From Halostella pelagica (GTDB taxonomy: Archaea; Halobacteriota; Halobacteria; Halobacteriales; Natronoarchaeaceae): 64,000 nucleotides of DNA. How positions within the stretch are numbered: the stretch's first letter is position 1; the number at the start of each line of letters is the position of its first letter. The stretch spans positions 1 to 64,000 of the forward strand of contig CP040678.1 of the NCBI GenBank assembly GCA_005954745.1, written 5' to 3'. The notes under the pieces were generated by a model, which saw only the letters and a list, made by a program, of their open reading frames with translations, was not told the DNA's origin and ran no database searches. The translations under genes and the position numbers were made by a program. This document shows, in pieces, positions 45,786 through 55,198 of this stretch.

Positions 45786-46571
45786 TTACGCCGCCGACCA
45801 GAGGAGGTACGCGCCGCCGAAGCCGACCGCTGCTATCAGCGCAGCGGTCAGGAACCGAAGCGCGAGATACCCGAACAGCCGCGGAACCGAGTTCGCGTTC
45901 AGGTCGACGAGGGTGTCGTCGTCGACCGATATCCTGACGACGGGCTCTCGGCCCGAATCGTCGCCGTAGCCGAGCGCGTAGTACCGGTCGCCCGGTTCGA
46001 TCCGCCACTCCGTGTACCGGTGGGGACCCGAGTCGACGCTGACATCAGAGACGCTCCGCTCGACGTCGGAGACGGGGCCGAGCGTCTCGCGGACCGCCGG
46101 CGGCGCTGGCTCGTGTCCGTCGTACTCGACCTCGCTGACGGAGCCGATCTGGAGGTTGCTGCCGGCGGAGTTGGGGGCCGTAGACGAACTGCCCGGGGCC
46201 GTAAACTTCACCCGCGCTTGCCCGTCGCCGTCCGCGAGGTACAGCGGACAGAGTTCGAAGTACGTGTCTTTCGAGCGCCAGTCGGCGGAGAGCAAGTTGA
46301 ACAGGTTGTTCGCGTTGCGGTGTTTCACCTCCCGCTGAACTACGTAGCCGACGCACTCCGCCTTCGAAAGCGGCGCGCGGACAGTCTCGCTTGCCACCTC
46401 CACGTTTCCGGTCGTCGCGACTGCCCCCGAGCAGACCGTGTCCGGGTCGGTGACTCCCGTCGAGAGCACGCGGTAGAGGAAGCGAAACGGCAGCAACGCC
46501 CCGATTGCGCCGAACAGACCGACGGCCGCGAGGACGGTTGCGAACAGGAGCGCCGACAGTTCCCCGGTCAT
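45786..46571 (-). CDS. GIDE-domain-like membrane protein
   Basis: 261 residues from the ATG at 46571 (MTGELSALLFATVLAAVGLF). It has a first membrane helix (8-28), then a beta-rich region with SGAVATTGNVEVASETVRAP and LSKAECVGYVVQREVKHRN that follows the GIDE pattern (a folded domain between two helices, named from E3-type human MUL1). A last helix (FLTAALIAAVGFGGAYLLW) ends the chain. No RING finger is present. The haloarchaeal function is unknown. Confidence 0.65.
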   Translation of the reverse strand: MTGELSALLFATVLAAVGLFGAIGALLPFRFLYRVLSTGVTDPDTVCSGAVATTGNVEVASETVRAPLSKAECVGYVVQREVKHRNANNLFNLLSADWRSKDTYFELCPLYLADGDGQARVKFTAPGSSSTAPNSAGSNLQIGSVSEVEYDGHEPAPPAVRETLGPVSDVERSVSDVSVDSGPHRYTEWRIEPGDRYYALGYGDDSGREPVVRISVDDDTLVDLNANSVPRLFGYLALRFLTAALIAAVGFGGAYLLWSAA

Positions 46572-46725
46572 TCGACAGTCTCTCACGTACCTCCGAGATG
46601 TGAAATAAGTTACCCGACCGGTGCGGAGAGCGCTTCCGCAACGCGGGTTGGCGGCGCGACCGCCTGTCACGAACTTCGGCAGAAGTACCGGACAGGCGAA
46701 ACGCACTTCTCCCCGGGTGTACTGA

Positions 46726-47436
46726 ATGCAACTGATGAGTCGACCGCGTATCGCCGTGCTGAACGCCGCACACGATCCCGAGCACAACCGTCGAAACTTC
46801 CGGCGGGAGCTCGACGCCGATGTCGTGGAGTTCGACGTCGTCAGTCAGGAGCTCCCGGAGACGTTCGATTTCGACGGCTGTCTCGTCACGGGCTCTCGGG
46901 CGTCAGTATACTGGGACGAGGAGTGGATCGACCCCACCAAAGAGTGGGTCGAGACGGCTATCGACCGCGGCCTTCCGTTCCTCGGCGTCTGTTGGGGACA
47001 CCAGCTCCTCGCAGACGTGCTCGGCGGGCGCGTCGAACCCATGGGCGAGTACGAGATCGGCTACCGGACGGTCAAGCGAACTGGCGAGTCGCCGCTGCTC
47101 GCTGGCGTCGACGAGGCGTTCACTGCGTTTACCACCCACTCCGACGCCGTCGTCGACCTGCCGCCGGGCGCGGAGCACCTCGCGGAGAACGACTACTCGA
47201 TCCACGCTTTCCGAAAGGACCGCGTCTTCGGCGTCCAGTTCCACCCCGAGTACGACATGGAAACCGCCGAGTCGGTGACGAAAGGGAAGGACCTGCCGGA
47301 CCAGCGGATCCAGGCCGTGCTTGACGGCATCAACGAGGAGAACTACGCGGCCGCCTGCGAGGCCAAGACGCTGTTCGACAACTATCTCGAGTTCGTGCGG
47401 GAACTCCGAACCGGCGAGCCGTCGGCCGCAGACTGA
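46726..47436 (+). CDS. Class I glutamine amidotransferase (GMP-synthase-like domain)
   Basis: 236 residues; the ATG at 46735 (MSRPRIAVLNAAHDPEHNRR) is an equally likely start. The triad is Cys in FLGVCWGHQLLADVLGG, His and Glu in RVFGVQFHPEYDME. It is a stand-alone type-1 glutaminase of the group near GuaA subunit A, acting on gamma-glutamyl compounds or feeding ammonia to a partner. No partner synthetase lies beside it. A palindromic repeat begins right after the stop codon. Confidence 0.88.
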   Translation: MQLMSRPRIAVLNAAHDPEHNRRNFRRELDADVVEFDVVSQELPETFDFDGCLVTGSRASVYWDEEWIDPTKEWVETAIDRGLPFLGVCWGHQLLADVLGGRVEPMGEYEIGYRTVKRTGESPLLAGVDEAFTAFTTHSDAVVDLPPGAEHLAENDYSIHAFRKDRVFGVQFHPEYDMETAESVTKGKDLPDQRIQAVLDGINEENYAAACEAKTLFDNYLEFVRELRTGEPSAAD

Positions 47437-47437
47437 G

Positions 47438-47514
47438 ACTGTCGGCTGTACTCCCTTGAAGAATATCGGACCCCCCGGAGGCCCGAGTATCGTTACGAAG
47501 GTACAGCCGACAGT
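47438..47514 (+). repeat. Palindromic repeat, copy 1 (ACTGTCGGCTGTA family)
   Basis: 77 bp with perfect 13-bp ends ACTGTCGGCTGTA / TACAGCCGACAGT. It starts two bases after the TGA of the amidotransferase gene. The reverse complement of copy 2 (63154-63228) agrees with it over most of the length, including GAATATCGGACC and TTACGAAG. No open frame; a MITE-like or structural repeat. Confidence 0.8.
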
Positions 47515-47581
47515 ATGAGTCCGCCGGACCGACCGCGTTGCGACTGAACTTATTTACTTCGCGAGACTGAAACCGGGACCG

Positions 47582-48415
47582 ATGAGTGCCCCGTCCGCCC
47601 TCGATTCCCTTCGCCAACCGGAGTACACCGGCGATAACCGCTGTACGCCGTGTACTCTCGTAAACGTCGCGCTCGCGCTCGCTGGTAGCGCCGCCGCGGC
47701 GTGGCTGACCGCGACCACGGTGGGGCCGACCGTGGGCACCGCCGCGGGTATCACGGCGTTTGTCCTGGCGACGGTGACCATCTACCTTCGCGGCTATCTC
47801 GTCCCCGGGACCCCCCGACTCACGAAGCGCTACCTTCCCGACCGCGTGTTGGGATGGTTCGACAAAGCGCCGGAACCGGCGACCGGGGCGACCGCCGCGG
47901 AGACCGCGCCGGAGGAGAACGTGAATCCCGAGCGGGCCCTTCTGGACGCGAACGCGGTCGAACCCTGCGAGGACATCGACGATCTCTGTCTGACCGACGC
48001 GTTCCGCGACGCGTGGCGCGACGCGAGAACCGAGGATATCACCGCCGAAGACGCCCTCGATGCCCTGGGCCTCGACCAGTCGGACTGCACGCTCGAATCG
48101 CACGACGACGCCTACCGCCTCACGCAGGACGGACGGCATCTCGCCCAGTGGCCGTCGAAGGCCGCGCTGATGGCCGACGCGGCAGGGGCACGGGCGCTCG
48201 CGGACAGCTATGCGGGGTGGTCCGGTCTCGCTCCCGCGAGTCGCGGACGACTGCTGAGCGGGCTCCGCCTGTTCGTAGAGACCTGTCCCGTCTGCGACGG
48301 ACAGGTGTCGCTCGGCGAGGAGACCGTCGAATCCTGCTGTCGGTCGTACGAGGTAGTGGCGGTCACGTGCGAGGACTGCGAGGCCCGTCTGCTGGAGGAG
48401 CGCTGGCAGGGATAG
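47582..48415 (+). CDS. Uncharacterised membrane-anchored protein with Cys motifs
   Basis: 277 residues. An N-terminal CTPC, then two hydrophobic segments (about 25-68), a soluble acidic domain, and a C-terminal zinc-like region with CPVCDGQVSLGEETVESCC and TCEDCEARLLEERW. Haloarchaea-specific in appearance; I do not recognise the family. The C-terminal Cys cluster suggests a metal-binding domain in the cytoplasm. Confidence 0.65.
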   Translation: MSAPSALDSLRQPEYTGDNRCTPCTLVNVALALAGSAAAAWLTATTVGPTVGTAAGITAFVLATVTIYLRGYLVPGTPRLTKRYLPDRVLGWFDKAPEPATGATAAETAPEENVNPERALLDANAVEPCEDIDDLCLTDAFRDAWRDARTEDITAEDALDALGLDQSDCTLESHDDAYRLTQDGRHLAQWPSKAALMADAAGARALADSYAGWSGLAPASRGRLLSGLRLFVETCPVCDGQVSLGEETVESCCRSYEVVAVTCEDCEARLLEERWQG

Positions 48416-48464
48416 TGGCAAGACTTGCGGTGCGCTTTTTACGAACCGGCCGAGAGGGTAACGC

Positions 48465-49652
48465 ATGCTTGACTACGTAGGACTGGAGGCGGACCTCGGC
48501 GAGGAAGAGCGCATGATCCGGGACACGGCCCGGGAGTTCGTGGAGGACCGCATCGATCCCACCATCGGCGACCACTTCGAGGACGGGACCTTCCCCGAAG
48601 AGCTGATCCCGGAGATGGGCGAACTGGGCTTTTACGCTCCGAACCTGGAAGGGTACGGCTCACCGAACGTCAGCGAGACGGCGTACGGGCTCCTCATGCA
48701 GGAACTGGAAGCGGGCGACTCCGGCATCCGTTCGATGGCGAGCGTCCAGGGCGCGCTCGTGATGTACCCCATCCACGCCTTCGGGAGCGAGGAGCAGAAA
48801 GAGCGCTGGCTCCCCGACCTGGGCCGCGGCGAGGCAGTCGGCTGTTTCGGGCTGACGGAACCGGAACACGGGTCGAACCCGTCCGGGATGGAGACCCGCG
48901 CCGAGCGCGTCGACGACAGCGCCGGCGGCGGCACCGCGGGCGAGTACGTCCTGAACGGCTCGAAGACGTGGATCACCAACTCTCCCATCGCCGACGTGGC
49001 CGTCGTCTGGGCGCGGGACAAATCGGCCGAGGACGACCCCGTCCGCGGGTTTCTCGTAGAGACCGACCGCGACGGCGTCACGACGAACAAGATCGACGAC
49101 AAACTGTCGATGCGAGCCTCCGTCACCGGCGAGATCGGTCTGAACGACGTGGTCGTTCCGGAGGAGAACGTCCTCCCCGGCGTCTCCGGAATGAAGGGGC
49201 CGCTGTCGTGTCTCACCCAGGCCCGATACGGGATCGCCTGGGGCGTCGTCGGCGCGGCGCGGGACTGCTTCGAGACCGCTCGCCAGTACGCCACCGACCG
49301 CGAGCAGTTCGGGGGTCCCATCGGACGGTTCCAGCTCCAACAGCAGAAACTCGCGGAGATGGCCACTCAGATCACCACCGCGCAACTGCTGGCTCACCGC
49401 CTCGCGGACCTCAAGGAGCGCGGTGACCTCCGCCCGCAACACGTCTCGATGGCCAAGCGCAACAACGTCAACATGGCGCGCGAGCAGTCGAAGGTCGCCC
49501 GCGAGATGCTCGGCGGCAACGGCATCACGACGGACTACTCTCCCATGCGCCACATGGCGAACATGGAGACGGTGTACACCTACGAGGGCACTCACGACAT
49601 TCACACGCTGATCCTCGGCGAGGATCTCACCGGGATTCCAGCCTACGAGTAG
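48465..49652 (+). CDS. Acyl-CoA dehydrogenase, glutaryl-CoA-dehydrogenase-like
   Basis: 395 residues. The pattern SMASVQGALVMYPIHAFGSE and CFGLTEPEHGSNPSGMETRA is that of glutaryl-CoA dehydrogenases; the catalytic base is Glu in METVYTYEGTHDIHTLILG. FAD/ETF-binding and substrate residues are in place (ITNSPIADVAVVWAR, GGNGITTDYSPMRH). It oxidises an acyl- or glutaryl-CoA and passes electrons to ETF. No beta-oxidation partner is adjacent. Confidence 0.9.
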   Translation: MLDYVGLEADLGEEERMIRDTAREFVEDRIDPTIGDHFEDGTFPEELIPEMGELGFYAPNLEGYGSPNVSETAYGLLMQELEAGDSGIRSMASVQGALVMYPIHAFGSEEQKERWLPDLGRGEAVGCFGLTEPEHGSNPSGMETRAERVDDSAGGGTAGEYVLNGSKTWITNSPIADVAVVWARDKSAEDDPVRGFLVETDRDGVTTNKIDDKLSMRASVTGEIGLNDVVVPEENVLPGVSGMKGPLSCLTQARYGIAWGVVGAARDCFETARQYATDREQFGGPIGRFQLQQQKLAEMATQITTAQLLAHRLADLKERGDLRPQHVSMAKRNNVNMAREQSKVAREMLGGNGITTDYSPMRHMANMETVYTYEGTHDIHTLILGEDLTGIPAYE

Positions 49653-49803
49653 CGAGCGGCGACGCCGTCTTGAACGAACAGCGGAGCCGTGAGTAGCGCG
49701 CCAGCGCTTCGGAACCTCGTTCCCGGACTGCCGGAATCGACGCTCTCTTTGGGCGACCGATATGATTTCCACGCGTAACCGATGACGACCGGTTAGTGAC
49801 TCG

Positions 49804-50976
49804 ATGGAGTGGCGATACAAGGAAACGGTCCTCGTACTGAGCACGTTGGCGTTTTTCGCGACGATGGCCGCGCGACTGGTTATCAGTCCGGTCATCCCTG
49901 CGATCACCGACGAGTTCGGCGTCTCGAACGCCGTCGTCGGCGTCGCGATGACGGGGCTCTGGATGGCGTACTTCGCGTCGCAGTTCCCGAGCGGCGTGCT
50001 CGCCGACCGGTTCGGCGAGCGGTCAGTTATTCTCGTAGCGGTGAGCGGGACAGCGGTGACGAGTCTGCTCATCGCGGTTGCGCCGCTGTTCGCCGTGTTC
50101 GTCGTCGCGACGGTACTGCTCGGCGCGGTCGCGGGCCTGCACTACAGCGTCGCGGCGACGCTTTTGGCTCGGACGTACGACGACATCGGAATCGCGATCG
50201 GGTTTCACAACTCCGGCGGGCCGGCCGCGGGACTGGTGGCACCGGTGCTCGCCGCGTGGGTTGGCGTCCGATACGGCTGGCGGCCCGCGGTAGCGATCGG
50301 AGCGGTCGTCGCCGTTCCAATCTTCGTGCTGTTCGCCTGGCGCGTCCGGCCGACCGAACCGCGCCGGCCGGACGAACCGATGCGAAACCGGTTCGAACTC
50401 GAACCGGTCGTCGAACTGATCTCGCGGCCCAAGATCGCCTTTACCGTCTGTCTCGCGATCGCCGGGGCGTTCGTCTGGCAAGCGACGTCCTCGTTCCTGC
50501 CGACGTTTCTCGTCGAGTACCGCGGGCAGTCGACGACGACGGCGGGTGCCGTCTTCTCGGCGTACTTCGTCGTGCAGGCGGTCACGCAGGTCGGCGTCGG
50601 GGCCGCGTCGGACCGCTACGGCCGCGAGATAGCGACCGCCGGCTGCATGGCGCTCGCCGCGGCCGGCTTCGCGGTACTCATCGCTGTCCCCGGGTTCGTC
50701 GCCGTGGCGGCGGCGGTGATCCTCGTCGGGACCGGACTCGGCTGGGGCGGCGCGCTCCTCCCGCGGTTCATGGACGAACTCTCCGAGAGCGAGCAGGGTG
50801 CCGGGTTCGGCCTCGTTCGGACCGTCTACGGCGTCGTCGGATCGCTCGGATCAGTTGCGACCGGGTTCTTCGCCGACGCCTTCGGATGGGCAGTCTCGTT
50901 CAGCGTGCTAACCGCACTGCTGGCGCTCGTGGTCGTCGCACTCGCCGTCAACTGGGCGCTCGGACTGGGGTACTGA
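49804..50976 (+). CDS. Major facilitator superfamily transporter
   Basis: 390 residues, 12 predicted helices, start ATG at 49804. The MFS signature loop 2-3 is SGVLADRFGERSVILVAV; the second-half counterpart is SDRYGREIATAG. Amphipathic central loop between helices 6 and 7 is basic and acidic (RVRPTEPRRPDEPMRNRFEL). Substrate unknown. Confidence 0.88.
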   Translation: MEWRYKETVLVLSTLAFFATMAARLVISPVIPAITDEFGVSNAVVGVAMTGLWMAYFASQFPSGVLADRFGERSVILVAVSGTAVTSLLIAVAPLFAVFVVATVLLGAVAGLHYSVAATLLARTYDDIGIAIGFHNSGGPAAGLVAPVLAAWVGVRYGWRPAVAIGAVVAVPIFVLFAWRVRPTEPRRPDEPMRNRFELEPVVELISRPKIAFTVCLAIAGAFVWQATSSFLPTFLVEYRGQSTTTAGAVFSAYFVVQAVTQVGVGAASDRYGREIATAGCMALAAAGFAVLIAVPGFVAVAAAVILVGTGLGWGGALLPRFMDELSESEQGAGFGLVRTVYGVVGSLGSVATGFFADAFGWAVSFSVLTALLALVVVALAVNWALGLGY

Positions 50977-51120
50977 CGCTCGAACGAGCGCGACGAACAA
51001 CCCGCCAGTTCCGGGGCGGGTACGAGTCGGCGGAGTGGATGCGTGAATTCGTCTTCGCAACGCTCGACGAGTTAGAACACGGGGGATGAGAAGGGACGCG
51101 CGGCCGACGATAGCCCGCCC

Positions 51121-52326
51121 TCACAGCGCTAACCCGTCGTCGACCCGCACGACCTCGCCGTTGACGTACGACGCGGCGTCGCTGGCCAGGAAAGAGATCA
51201 CGCCGGCGACTTCTTCAGGCGTGGCGACGCGGCCGCTCGCAGTGTCCGCCTCGACGGCCGACTCGTGGCCCTGCGACCCCTCCAACAGCTCTGTGTCGGT
51301 GTAGCCGGGCGCGACGGCATTGACGCGGATACCCTTTCCGCCGAGTTCGCGGGCCGCCGTCCGAGTGAGGCCGAGAACGCCCGCCTTGCTCGCGGCGTAG
51401 TTGGCCTGCCCGGCCTCGGAAAGCGGGACCGTTCGGTCGACGACGACCCCGACCCGGCCGGACGCGAGGTGGTCGGTCAGCGCCGGGAGCGCTCCCAGCA
51501 CGCGCTCGGGAACGTGGTCGAGCGCGTGTACGAGATGGTAGCCAAGGACCGACTGGTTCGCAAAGAACAGTCGCGGCGTCGCCACGGTCGGGACCGACCC
51601 GCTCGCCATCCCGAACGAGACGATCCGACCGACCGGCGCGAGCGCCTCGACGCTGGCGGCGAAGGCGTCGCCACCGACTCCGTCGACGACGAGGTCGACG
51701 CCGGCACCGTCAGTCCGGGCCAGCACGGCGTCCGCAACGTCCGTCTCCGTGTAGTCGATAGCGTGGTCGGCACCTAGCTCCCTGCTGCGGTCGCGTTTTG
51801 CCGCGGTACTCGCTGTTGCGAACACGGTGGCTCCGGCCGCGTCGGCCAACTGGACGGCGAGTGAGCCGACGCCGCCCGCTCCGGCGTGAACTAGCACCCG
51901 CTCCCCGGCCGACAGGTCGCCCCACTCGTGGAGGACGTTGTGGGCGGTCAGTCCCTGAACCGGCAGCGCCGTCGCCTCGGCCCAGGGAAGCGACTCGGGT
52001 ATCCGGAACGTCCGCTCGACCGGTGCCGTCGCCCTCGCCGCGTACCCACCGCTGGACGTGAGGGCGGCGACCCGGTCGCCGGCTTCGAGGTCGCTCCGCG
52101 CCGGGGCGGCCGTGACGGTGCCGGCGACCGCAAGACCGGGGACGAACGGCGGCGACGGCCCGTCGTGATAGTTCCCCCGGCGTTGCTCGATGTCCGCGAA
52201 GTTGACGCCCGCGGCCGCGACGTCGATGCTGACCTCGTCCGCGTTCGGGGTCGGCGCTGGCCGATCGGTGACAGTCAGAACCGAACTGTCACCGTATCCG
52301 GGGACTTCGACGGCTCGCATCATCAT
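51121..52326 (-). CDS. Chimera: zinc-free quinone oxidoreductase fused to the C-terminal part of a FabG-type SDR
   Basis: 401 residues from the first of three ATGs (52326, ATGA overlap with the upstream gene). Residues 1-295 are a QOR: RAVEVPGYGDSSVLTVTDRP, VHAGAGGVGSLAVQLADAAG and SFGMASGSVPTVATPRLFFA. At about 51410 (VDRTVPLSEA) the reading passes in frame into SDR sequence GQANYAASKAGVLGLTRTA, RVNAVAPGYTDTELLEG and the C-terminal FLASDAASYVNGEVVRVDDG. The QOR lacks about its last 30 residues, the SDR its first 140, including the Rossmann fold; the SDR YxxxK is kept. It looks like a deletion that joined neighbouring qor and fabG genes. A sequencing or assembly error cannot be excluded. Confidence 0.85.
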   Translation of the reverse strand: MMMRAVEVPGYGDSSVLTVTDRPAPTPNADEVSIDVAAAGVNFADIEQRRGNYHDGPSPPFVPGLAVAGTVTAAPARSDLEAGDRVAALTSSGGYAARATAPVERTFRIPESLPWAEATALPVQGLTAHNVLHEWGDLSAGERVLVHAGAGGVGSLAVQLADAAGATVFATASTAAKRDRSRELGADHAIDYTETDVADAVLARTDGAGVDLVVDGVGGDAFAASVEALAPVGRIVSFGMASGSVPTVATPRLFFANQSVLGYHLVHALDHVPERVLGALPALTDHLASGRVGVVVDRTVPLSEAGQANYAASKAGVLGLTRTAARELGGKGIRVNAVAPGYTDTELLEGSQGHESAVEADTASGRVATPEEVAGVISFLASDAASYVNGEVVRVDDGLAL

Positions 52327-53177
52327 TCTGCGGCCCTCCGTCCGGCGCCGTCTCCGTCGGGCAGTTGCGTCAGTCGGTCGCGGCGCTGCTGGACGGCAAA
52401 TGCCGCGAGACCATCGCTGTCGGGGCCCGGAAGGCGTTCCCAGCCCATCTTCTCGACGACGGCGTCGACTGGTTCGGCGAGTCCCGCGACGGTCTCCTCG
52501 ACGAACGACCGCTCGACCCTCTTGCTCCGCAGAAGGCCCGCGAGTCGGTCCATCCCGTACCCGACGTGCCGGCCCTCGTCCTGTCGGATGGCCTCGAACC
52601 CTTCGACGAGGGCCGGCAGCGACGGTCCGTCCGTCTCCGGGCCGAAGGTCGCTTCGACGGCGTGGAAGCCGGTCTGGCCGAAGACGCTCTCGACCGTGAG
52701 GTGATAGTGACAGAACGCGCTGGCGCGGTTCGCGGGCGTGTCCGCGTCCAGCAGTCGGTTCATCGCCGTCGCCGTCCGGTCGAACACCGTCTCGTAGGGG
52801 TCGGTGAACCACCGTCCGTCGGTCGGTTCGGTCGGTTCCAGCCCCCGGGCGTCTTCGGCCGGTCTGATGGCTTCGGTCCAGTAGCGGTCGAAGAACGCGG
52901 CGTGCTTGGCCTCTTCGTAGAGGTGGCTGGCGACGAACCGCTGGTCGCTTTCCCTGTTTACGGTCGCGGCCAGCGGGACCAGGTCCTCGGTCACGCTCTC
53001 CTCGCCCGCGCCGAACATGGCGACCGTCGCGCGCAACTGCGTAAACGCGGACCGGCTAAGCTCCGTGAGGGTCTCCCTGTCGGCCGTCAGGTCGACCTCG
53101 TACGGACTCCAGTGGCGCTCGACCGCGTTCCTGAAATATCGCTTTGCCGTTGCCCCGTCCTCGGTTGGCATGTCCAC
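52323..53177 (-). CDS. R2-like diiron oxidase (R2lox-type ferritin-like protein)
   Basis: 284 residues; the Met at residue 3 (53171) is an alternative start. The two Glu-x-x-His helices are SHLYEEAKHAAFFDRYWTEA and FEAIRQDEGRHVGYG, with Glu ligands in ATVNRESDQR-like and HLTVESVFGQTG segments. This matches the ribonucleotide-reductase R2-like ligand-binding oxidase family, which binds a Mn/Fe or Fe/Fe centre and a fatty acid. No RNR large subunit is nearby, arguing against an R2 role. The stop overlaps the fused QOR gene. Confidence 0.85.
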   Translation of the reverse strand: MDMPTEDGATAKRYFRNAVERHWSPYEVDLTADRETLTELSRSAFTQLRATVAMFGAGEESVTEDLVPLAATVNRESDQRFVASHLYEEAKHAAFFDRYWTEAIRPAEDARGLEPTEPTDGRWFTDPYETVFDRTATAMNRLLDADTPANRASAFCHYHLTVESVFGQTGFHAVEATFGPETDGPSLPALVEGFEAIRQDEGRHVGYGMDRLAGLLRSKRVERSFVEETVAGLAEPVDAVVEKMGWERLPGPDSDGLAAFAVQQRRDRLTQLPDGDGAGRRAAE

Positions 53178-53321
53178 CCCGTTGGACCAACCGAGAGATA
53201 AGACTGGTCGTTCCAGCCCGCGAGTCGACTCTCTCAGGGTCGGCAGGACCCCGGCGTGGACGACCGCTGTTGCGACCGCTGCGAACGGCCGCTGGCGCGA
53301 CCGCTGCGTAGCCCAGTCCGG

Positions 53322-53687
53322 TCACCGACGGAGCAGTTTTCCCCACAGCGACCGACGGTCGGCCACCCACCTGTACAGCGGTTCTCTGACTTGTCCACTT
53401 CCCGGTGCGGCCCGGAAGAGCGCGACGGCGAAGCGGTGCGAGAGTCCGAGTTTCGCGGTCGCTATCTCGATGGCCTCGCCGCAGGAGTAGACGGCGTCTT
53501 GCGTCAGCAGGTGCGCGCAGTCCTCGTACTCGTCGGGCAGGCGGGCGCGCTGGTCAGGCGTCAGTTCGGCGAATCCGACGAGTTCGAACGTCCCACGGGC
53601 GGCGGCGTACTCTGCACACCAGGTGCAGAAGCCGCAGTCGTCGTCGTAGACGAGGCGGGGCGGCGGCGACGCGTCGGAGTCGGCCAT
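53322..53687 (-). CDS. DUF393 / DCC-family thiol-disulfide protein
   Basis: 121 residues from the ATG at 53687 (MADSDASPPPRLVYDDDCGF), coupled to the cupin gene by one shared base (TGATG). The hallmark YDDDCGFCTWCAEY has a thioredoxin-like CxxC. These proteins resemble the redox domain of DCC1-type proteins. The last residues are basic (DRRSLWGKLLRR). Confidence 0.83.
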   Translation of the reverse strand: MADSDASPPPRLVYDDDCGFCTWCAEYAAARGTFELVGFAELTPDQRARLPDEYEDCAHLLTQDAVYSCGEAIEIATAKLGLSHRFAVALFRAAPGSGQVREPLYRWVADRRSLWGKLLRR

Positions 53688-54154
53688 CAGTCGAAGCGAC
53701 CGGTCTCCGCGTCGCACTCCTCGCACAGCGCGACGACGGCGTCGCGGTCGTCAGTCATCTCGATGCGCTGGGGCGTCGGTTCGCCGCAGTCGGCGCAGTC
53801 GCGGAGTATCTCCGTCTCGCCGGCGTCCTGGGGCGCACCGAGTGCCAGGGCTACGACGCGGTCTTCCCCGCGGTTGACCCCGCGCTGGTACTCGCCCGGT
53901 CCGAACCGGACCAGTTCACCGGCCTCGACTTCGATGTCGCCCTCGCTCGTCGTGAACGTCACCGTTCCCTCCTGGACGTAGAACACCTCCTCCTGCTTCT
54001 CGTGGGCGTGGAACCCGTATCCGAAGCTATCGTCCGGCGCGAGTTCGTAGTAGTTCAGCGCCAGGTCTGTCGCTCCGAGCGCGTCGGTCAGCGGCCGAAC
54101 CACGTCCGCCGGTCCCATCCGTGACTCCATGTCGTCGAGAGTCTGTCGCTTCAT
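53687..54154 (-). CDS. Cupin domain protein with C-terminal zinc motif
   Basis: 155 residues. The cupin metal motif is GFHAHEKQEEVFYVQEGTVT with a second motif AGELVRFGPGEYQRGVN. A C-terminal rubredoxin-like zinc knuckle follows: CADCGEPTPQRIEM and CEECDAETGRFD. The cupin probably binds a small acid or metal. It starts the cupin-DUF393 pair and lies near the QOR/SDR and R2lox genes, suggesting a shared redox role. Confidence 0.82.
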   Translation of the reverse strand: MKRQTLDDMESRMGPADVVRPLTDALGATDLALNYYELAPDDSFGYGFHAHEKQEEVFYVQEGTVTFTTSEGDIEVEAGELVRFGPGEYQRGVNRGEDRVVALALGAPQDAGETEILRDCADCGEPTPQRIEMTDDRDAVVALCEECDAETGRFD

Positions 54155-54458
54155 GTGCGAACGGTCGTGACGAACGAGGAAAAACCCACCACAGTCCGAC
54201 TGTGACGAGGTATCGGTGTGAGGGGGGTTATCTACTCCCGGCTCACGTCCGTCCGAACACGTTCGGTCGAATGCAGGCGATTTCCCGCGTCAACCGTCCG
54301 GATCCCGCCGCTCAGTTTCATACCAGTAGTTGGTAATACGGTTTCTTTATTCTCAAGTTCGTAACTGAGCCGGTGGGTTCGTTCAATTTGTGGTGCATAC
54401 CTACCGACGATAGCACAGAAGCAGGAGACTAATGGTCACTGGACGGTAACTTTGGTTC
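54155..54458. other. Gene-free 304 bp
   Basis: AT-richer than its surroundings, with a TATA-like stretch near 54340 (TTTCTTTATTCTC) before the 83-residue membrane gene. No gene, repeat or RNA motif was seen. Confidence 0.5.
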
Positions 54459-54710
54459 ATGCCCTCCGATACAAGCCCGCTCTTCCGCTCGATCCGCCGT
54501 TGGCTGATGGTCATCGCGTTTCTGCTCGGCATCGGAGTTATCACGCTGGCCCACACCGCCTACGTCTTAACGATAACTCGGACGACATACGTTCAAAGCC
54601 TCGTATTCAGTATCGCTGGTGTGATTGCCGGTGCTGTTGCAGTCATTGCTGGTCTAAAGCTCCTCGGGGACTTCTCGACGACCGAGATAGATGACCAGTC
54701 AACTACATAA
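54459..54710 (+). CDS. 83-residue two-helix membrane protein
   Basis: MPSDTSPLFRSIRRWLMVIA and a second segment VFSIAGVIAGAVAVIAGLKL. Short, charged loops. No family recognised. AT-rich base use and a convergent partner-free position suggest a small accessory gene. Confidence 0.6.
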   Translation: MPSDTSPLFRSIRRWLMVIAFLLGIGVITLAHTAYVLTITRTTYVQSLVFSIAGVIAGAVAVIAGLKLLGDFSTTEIDDQSTT

Positions 54711-54765
54711 CTAGATCGCTCAATAGACGCTCTGCAGTGAGCGACAGTTACACAGATGAGTCTGA

Positions 54766-55164
<399 letters not shown>

Positions 55165-55198
55165 CGACAGTAGTACTAACCGATCCTGAAAAGGTCAC

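Noticed and set aside
50977-51120. Short frame after the MFS gene ending in FVFATLDELEHGG
   Set aside because: It lacks its own start and continues a shadow frame of the MFS gene.
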